Source of the DNA: Pseudomonas frederiksbergensis
Lineage (GTDB): Bacteria; Pseudomonadota; Gammaproteobacteria; Pseudomonadales; Pseudomonadaceae
Direction: 5' to 3'
DNA length: 64,000 nt
Assembly: GCF_017114915.1 (NCBI RefSeq)
Contig: NZ_JAAUOE010000022.1
Coordinates: forward strand, 35,776 to 99,775
Position 1 is the stretch's first letter. Each line of letters begins with the position of its first letter. Of the stretch, positions 61,152 to 64,000 are shown piece by piece. The translations under genes were made by a program, and so were the position numbers. The notes under the pieces are model-generated. The model had not been told where the DNA came from. It saw only the letters and a program-made list of their open reading frames with translations, and ran no database searches.

Positions 61152-61459
61152 GCCGACTTGTCTCATGCAAGGTCATTGAATTTCCCGCACTTCAGCATCA
61201 CCTCTTGCTGCTGGCAAGCCATCAATCGCAGACCAGGACGACCTGACGATCGTTCCCACGCTCGTGGGAATGCAGCCCGTGACGCTCTGCGTCACATCCA
61301 GAGCCGAACGCGGAGCGTCCGTTGAGGCATTCCCACGCAGAGCGTGGGAACGACCACAACGATCACCGAAAAGAAATAACCCCGCCGCCGCTTGCGCGGC
61401 TATCTCCTGCTCACTAACGTAGCGCCTTTATTGCGTCACTACCCCGCAGGAGCTTTGCC
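61152..61459. other. 308-bp gap before the acylase gene
   Basis: Holds a GATCGTTCCCACG-type repeat at 61248-61353 and a short leader; no gene or clear promoter visible. Confidence 0.5.
61248..61353. repeat. GATCGTTCCCACGC-type repeat, last copy
   Basis: GATCGTTCCCACGCTCGTGG at left and CACGCAGAGCGTGGGAACGA at right, with GACGCTCTGCGTC and GCGGAGCGTCC arms inside. Confidence 0.78.
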
Positions 61460-63910
61460 ATGGCCTCGCCAGCCCTCACACATTTTCTTCCCCGGTTCGG
61501 CGTTGCCGCAGCAGTAGCCGGTGTTTTGAGCCTGACCGGTTGTCAGACCTGGAACGCCCAGGACACCCTCCCGCCCACCTCCGGCGTGCAACCGCTCAAG
61601 GGCCTGGCGCAGAACGTTTCGATTCGCCGCAATGCGATGGGTATGCCGTTGATCGAGAGCAACAGCTTCCACGATGCACTGTTCACCCTCGGCTACGTGC
61701 ACGCCAGCGACCGCATCAACCAAATGGTCACTCTGCGTCTGCTGGCCCAGGGCCGTCTGGCGGAGATGTCCGGCGCGGACCTGCTCGATGCCGACCGCTA
61801 CATGCGTGCGGTCAATCTGAAGAAAAGCGCGGATGAGCTGTACAAAGCCTCTTCGCCGCGCCTCAAGCGTTTCTTCGAAGTCTATGCCCGTGGCGTCAAC
61901 GCCTACCTGTTCCGCTACCGCGACAAACTGCCTGCGGACCTCGCGGCCACCGGCTACAAGCCCGAGTACTGGAAACCGGAAGATTCGGCGCTGATGTTCT
62001 GCCTGCTGAATTTCAGCCAGTCGGCGAACCTGCCGGAAGAAATCTCCTCATTGATGCTGGCCCAGACCGTCAACACCGACAAACTGGCGTGGCTGACGCC
62101 TTCGGCCCCCGACGAAAAATTGCCGGTGGCCGAAACCGAAAAACTGCAGAGCCTCAAACTCAACGGACAAATCCCGGGCTTGAGCGACATCAGCAAGGCC
62201 ACGGGTCAACTGTCCGGGTTGAATCTGCTGGGCACCACGTCGTCGAACAACTGGGCGATTGCCCCGCAACGCAGCCGCAGCGGCAAAAGCCTGCTGGCCA
62301 GCGACAGTCATGGGCCGCTGAACGTACCGTCGTTGTTCAGTTACGTGCAGATTCACGCGCCAAAATACCAGGCCGCCGGCGTGACCATTGCCGGGTTACC
62401 CATGGTGCTCGGTGGTTTCAACGGCAAAGTGGCGTGGAGCATGACCACGGTCATGGGCGACAACCAGGACCTGTTCCTGGAAAAAATCAAACGCCAGGGC
62501 AACGGCCTTTCCTACGAAGTCAGCGGCAAATGGCAGCCGGCGATCGTGCGCAACGAAACCTACTTCGTCAAAGGCCAGCGGCCGATTCGCGAAGCGGTGT
62601 ACGAAACCCGCCACGGGCCACTGCTCAACAGCGCCCAAGGCACTGCGCTGGCGAATGGTTTGGGCCTTGCCTTGCAGACACCGAACTTCACCGACGACAA
62701 AACCCTGGACGCCTTTTTCGACCTGTCCCGAGCGCAAAGCGCCGAGAAGGCGTCGGACGCCAGCCGTGAGATCCGCGCCATCGCCCTGAACCTGGTGTTT
62801 GCCGATGCCAGCAATATCGGCTGGCAAGTCACCGGTCGCTACCCGAACCGCCGCGAAGGTGAAGGCTTGCTGCCGTCGCCGGGTTGGGAAGGTCGCTATG
62901 ACTGGGACGGTTACGCCGACCCGATGCTCCACCCATATGACCAGGATCCGGCTCAGGGCTGGCTCGGCACCGCCAACCAGCGGGTCATTCCCCATGGTTA
63001 CGGCATGCAGTTGTCCAATTCCTGGTCGGCGCCGGAACGTGGCGAACGCATGGCCGAACTCGCGGGCGTGGGCAAACACGACACCCGTAGCCTGATCGCC
63101 ATGCAATACGACCAGACCACCACCTTCGCCGCCAAACTGAAGAAGATGTTTGAAGCGCCGGGCATGTCCCAGCCACTCAAGCAAGCCATCGAAGCGTTGC
63201 CAGTGGCCGATCGCGGCAAGGCTCGCGAAGCTTACACGCGCTTGATGGCCTTCGACGGCAAACTCAGCCCGACCTCCGCCGACGCGGCGATTTATGAGCT
63301 GTTTCTGCAGGAAAGCACCCAACAGATTTTCCTCGACGAACTGGGCCCGCAAAGCAGCCCGGCATGGAAAGCCTTTATCGCCAACGGCACGTTGTCTTAC
63401 GCGGCCCAGGCCGATCACCTGCTGGGGCGTGAAGACAGTCCGTTCTGGGATGACGTGCGCACGGCGCAGAAAGAAGACAAACCGGCGATCATCGCCCGTA
63501 GCCTGGCGGCCGCGATCAGCGCGGGAGACAGCCAGTTGGGCAGCGATCACAAAGCCTGGCAGTGGGGCAAACTGCACCGCTACGAATGGAAAAACGCCAG
63601 CGGCCAGACCGTGCGCGGTCCTCTGGCGGCCGGCGGTGATCACACCACGCTCAACACCGCCGCATTCGCCTGGGGTCAGGACTTCAACACCACGCAGGCC
63701 CCGGCCATGCGCTTTATCGTCGACTTCGGCCAGGCCGAACCGCTGATGGGTCAGAACGCGACCGGCCAGTCCGGCAACCCGGCCAGCCCGCATTATCTGG
63801 ACAGCGTCGATCCGTGGCTCAAGGGGCAATACTTGAGCCTGCCGATGCAGCCGCAGAACTTTGACAAGGTGTATGGCAAGACGCGGCTGACGTTGACGCC
63901 TGGCAAATAA
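61460..63910 (+). CDS. Penicillin acylase family lipoprotein (possible acyl-homoserine lactone acylase)
   Basis: 816 aa. Lipobox SLTGC (Cys28) after an export signal. Ntn-hydrolase fold made as a precursor: SHDALFTLGYVHASDRINQM-type start, spacer, then the processing site LLGTTSSNNWAIAP, where Ser262 should become the N-terminal nucleophile. Later NGKVAWSMTTVMGDNQDLFL, DASNIGWQVTGRYP, LGTANQRVIPHGYGM and LAAGGDHTTLNTAAF. Relatives include QuiP, HacB and PvdQ, which cut acyl-homoserine lactones, but other amide substrates are possible. Start ATG behind CGCAGGAGC. Confidence 0.9.
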   Translation: MASPALTHFLPRFGVAAAVAGVLSLTGCQTWNAQDTLPPTSGVQPLKGLAQNVSIRRNAMGMPLIESNSFHDALFTLGYVHASDRINQMVTLRLLAQGRLAEMSGADLLDADRYMRAVNLKKSADELYKASSPRLKRFFEVYARGVNAYLFRYRDKLPADLAATGYKPEYWKPEDSALMFCLLNFSQSANLPEEISSLMLAQTVNTDKLAWLTPSAPDEKLPVAETEKLQSLKLNGQIPGLSDISKATGQLSGLNLLGTTSSNNWAIAPQRSRSGKSLLASDSHGPLNVPSLFSYVQIHAPKYQAAGVTIAGLPMVLGGFNGKVAWSMTTVMGDNQDLFLEKIKRQGNGLSYEVSGKWQPAIVRNETYFVKGQRPIREAVYETRHGPLLNSAQGTALANGLGLALQTPNFTDDKTLDAFFDLSRAQSAEKASDASREIRAIALNLVFADASNIGWQVTGRYPNRREGEGLLPSPGWEGRYDWDGYADPMLHPYDQDPAQGWLGTANQRVIPHGYGMQLSNSWSAPERGERMAELAGVGKHDTRSLIAMQYDQTTTFAAKLKKMFEAPGMSQPLKQAIEALPVADRGKAREAYTRLMAFDGKLSPTSADAAIYELFLQESTQQIFLDELGPQSSPAWKAFIANGTLSYAAQADHLLGREDSPFWDDVRTAQKEDKPAIIARSLAAAISAGDSQLGSDHKAWQWGKLHRYEWKNASGQTVRGPLAAGGDHTTLNTAAFAWGQDFNTTQAPAMRFIVDFGQAEPLMGQNATGQSGNPASPHYLDSVDPWLKGQYLSLPMQPQNFDKVYGKTRLTLTPGK

Positions 63911-63967
63911 TCCCACTCCTGCATTTGATCGGCGTCGTGCGCAAAGCCTGCGCCTGGCGCGGTCACT

Positions 63968-64000
63968 GTAGGAGCGGGCTTGCCCGCGAAGACGTCGGTA
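63968..64000. repeat. REP element at the right edge
   Basis: TGTAGGAGCGGGCTTGCCCG then CGAAGACGTCGGTA, the first bases of the spacer conserved at 34674 and 60446. The window ends inside it. Confidence 0.75.

Noticed and set aside
62396..63916. 506-codon open frame antisense to the acylase gene
   Set aside because: Arg/Val-rich shadow; the acylase processing site and motifs fix the coding strand.

Overview
The window looks like a chromosomal segment from a fluorescent-group Pseudomonas. It is GC-rich and packed with Pseudomonas REP/REPIN palindromes. The order pyruvate kinase, enoyl-CoA hydratase, ferredoxin reductase, GGDEF protein, class I fumarase is the order I know around PA4329-PA4333 of P. 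aeruginosa. Gene content (DinG, PdxH, NhaA, DctB/DctD-type regulators, OmpA lipoproteins, AraC/LysR regulators) also fits. No tRNA, rRNA, CRISPR array, transposase or integrase was seen.

Layout. 1-8.2 kb (minus strand): an insecticidal Tc-toxin A-component operon, reading right to left: an unknown 182-aa protein, a 1010-aa protein of about eleven Ig-like repeats, a TcaA-like protein, and the start of a TcaB-like protein that runs off the left edge. 9-17.1 kb: ordinary core genes (a small Pseudomonas family protein, PilZ, TPR-type lipoprotein, pykA, enoyl-CoA hydratase, ferredoxin reductase, diguanylate cyclase, fumarase). 17.2-27.3 kb (plus strand): the Tc B component (SpvB/TcdB family) and two tandem TccC/RHS proteins with alike cores and unrelated C-terminal cargo. 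27.3-32.1 kb: a sensor kinase and sigma-54 response regulator beside a KgtP-like dicarboxylate transporter that carries a visible -24/-12 promoter and a palindromic upstream site. 32.1-34.7 kb: small metabolic genes and an AraC regulator. 34.9-37.3 kb: a bufferin-type operon (DUF2282 precursor, DUF692 MNIO enzyme, DUF2063 partner, DoxX protein). 37.4-43.9 kb: LysR/SDR pair, lipoprotein, FAD oxidoreductase, PLP enzyme, NhaA. 44-46 kb: a colicin E3-type bacteriocin with its immunity gene, a frameshifted small gene and a further candidate immunity gene. 46-64 kb: envelope lipoproteins, PdxH, a serine hydrolase, an agarase-like glycoside hydrolase, DinG with a LexA-type box, CopD-like, collagen-like and DUF1145 proteins, twin OmpA lipoproteins, SEC-C proteins, an isochorismatase-like hydrolase and a penicillin-acylase-family lipoprotein.

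How it fits together. The two Tc halves lie on opposite strands about 9 kb apart with core genes between them. An 18-bp motif (CTATCAGATTTKACAGGT) occurs twice upstream of the A operon and once upstream of the B gene, always in the same orientation relative to the downstream toxin gene, so it may be a shared control element for a split Tc locus. The TccC tails (toxin cargo) match no toxin family I recognise. The bacteriocin cassette and the bufferin operon are further accessory systems between core genes.
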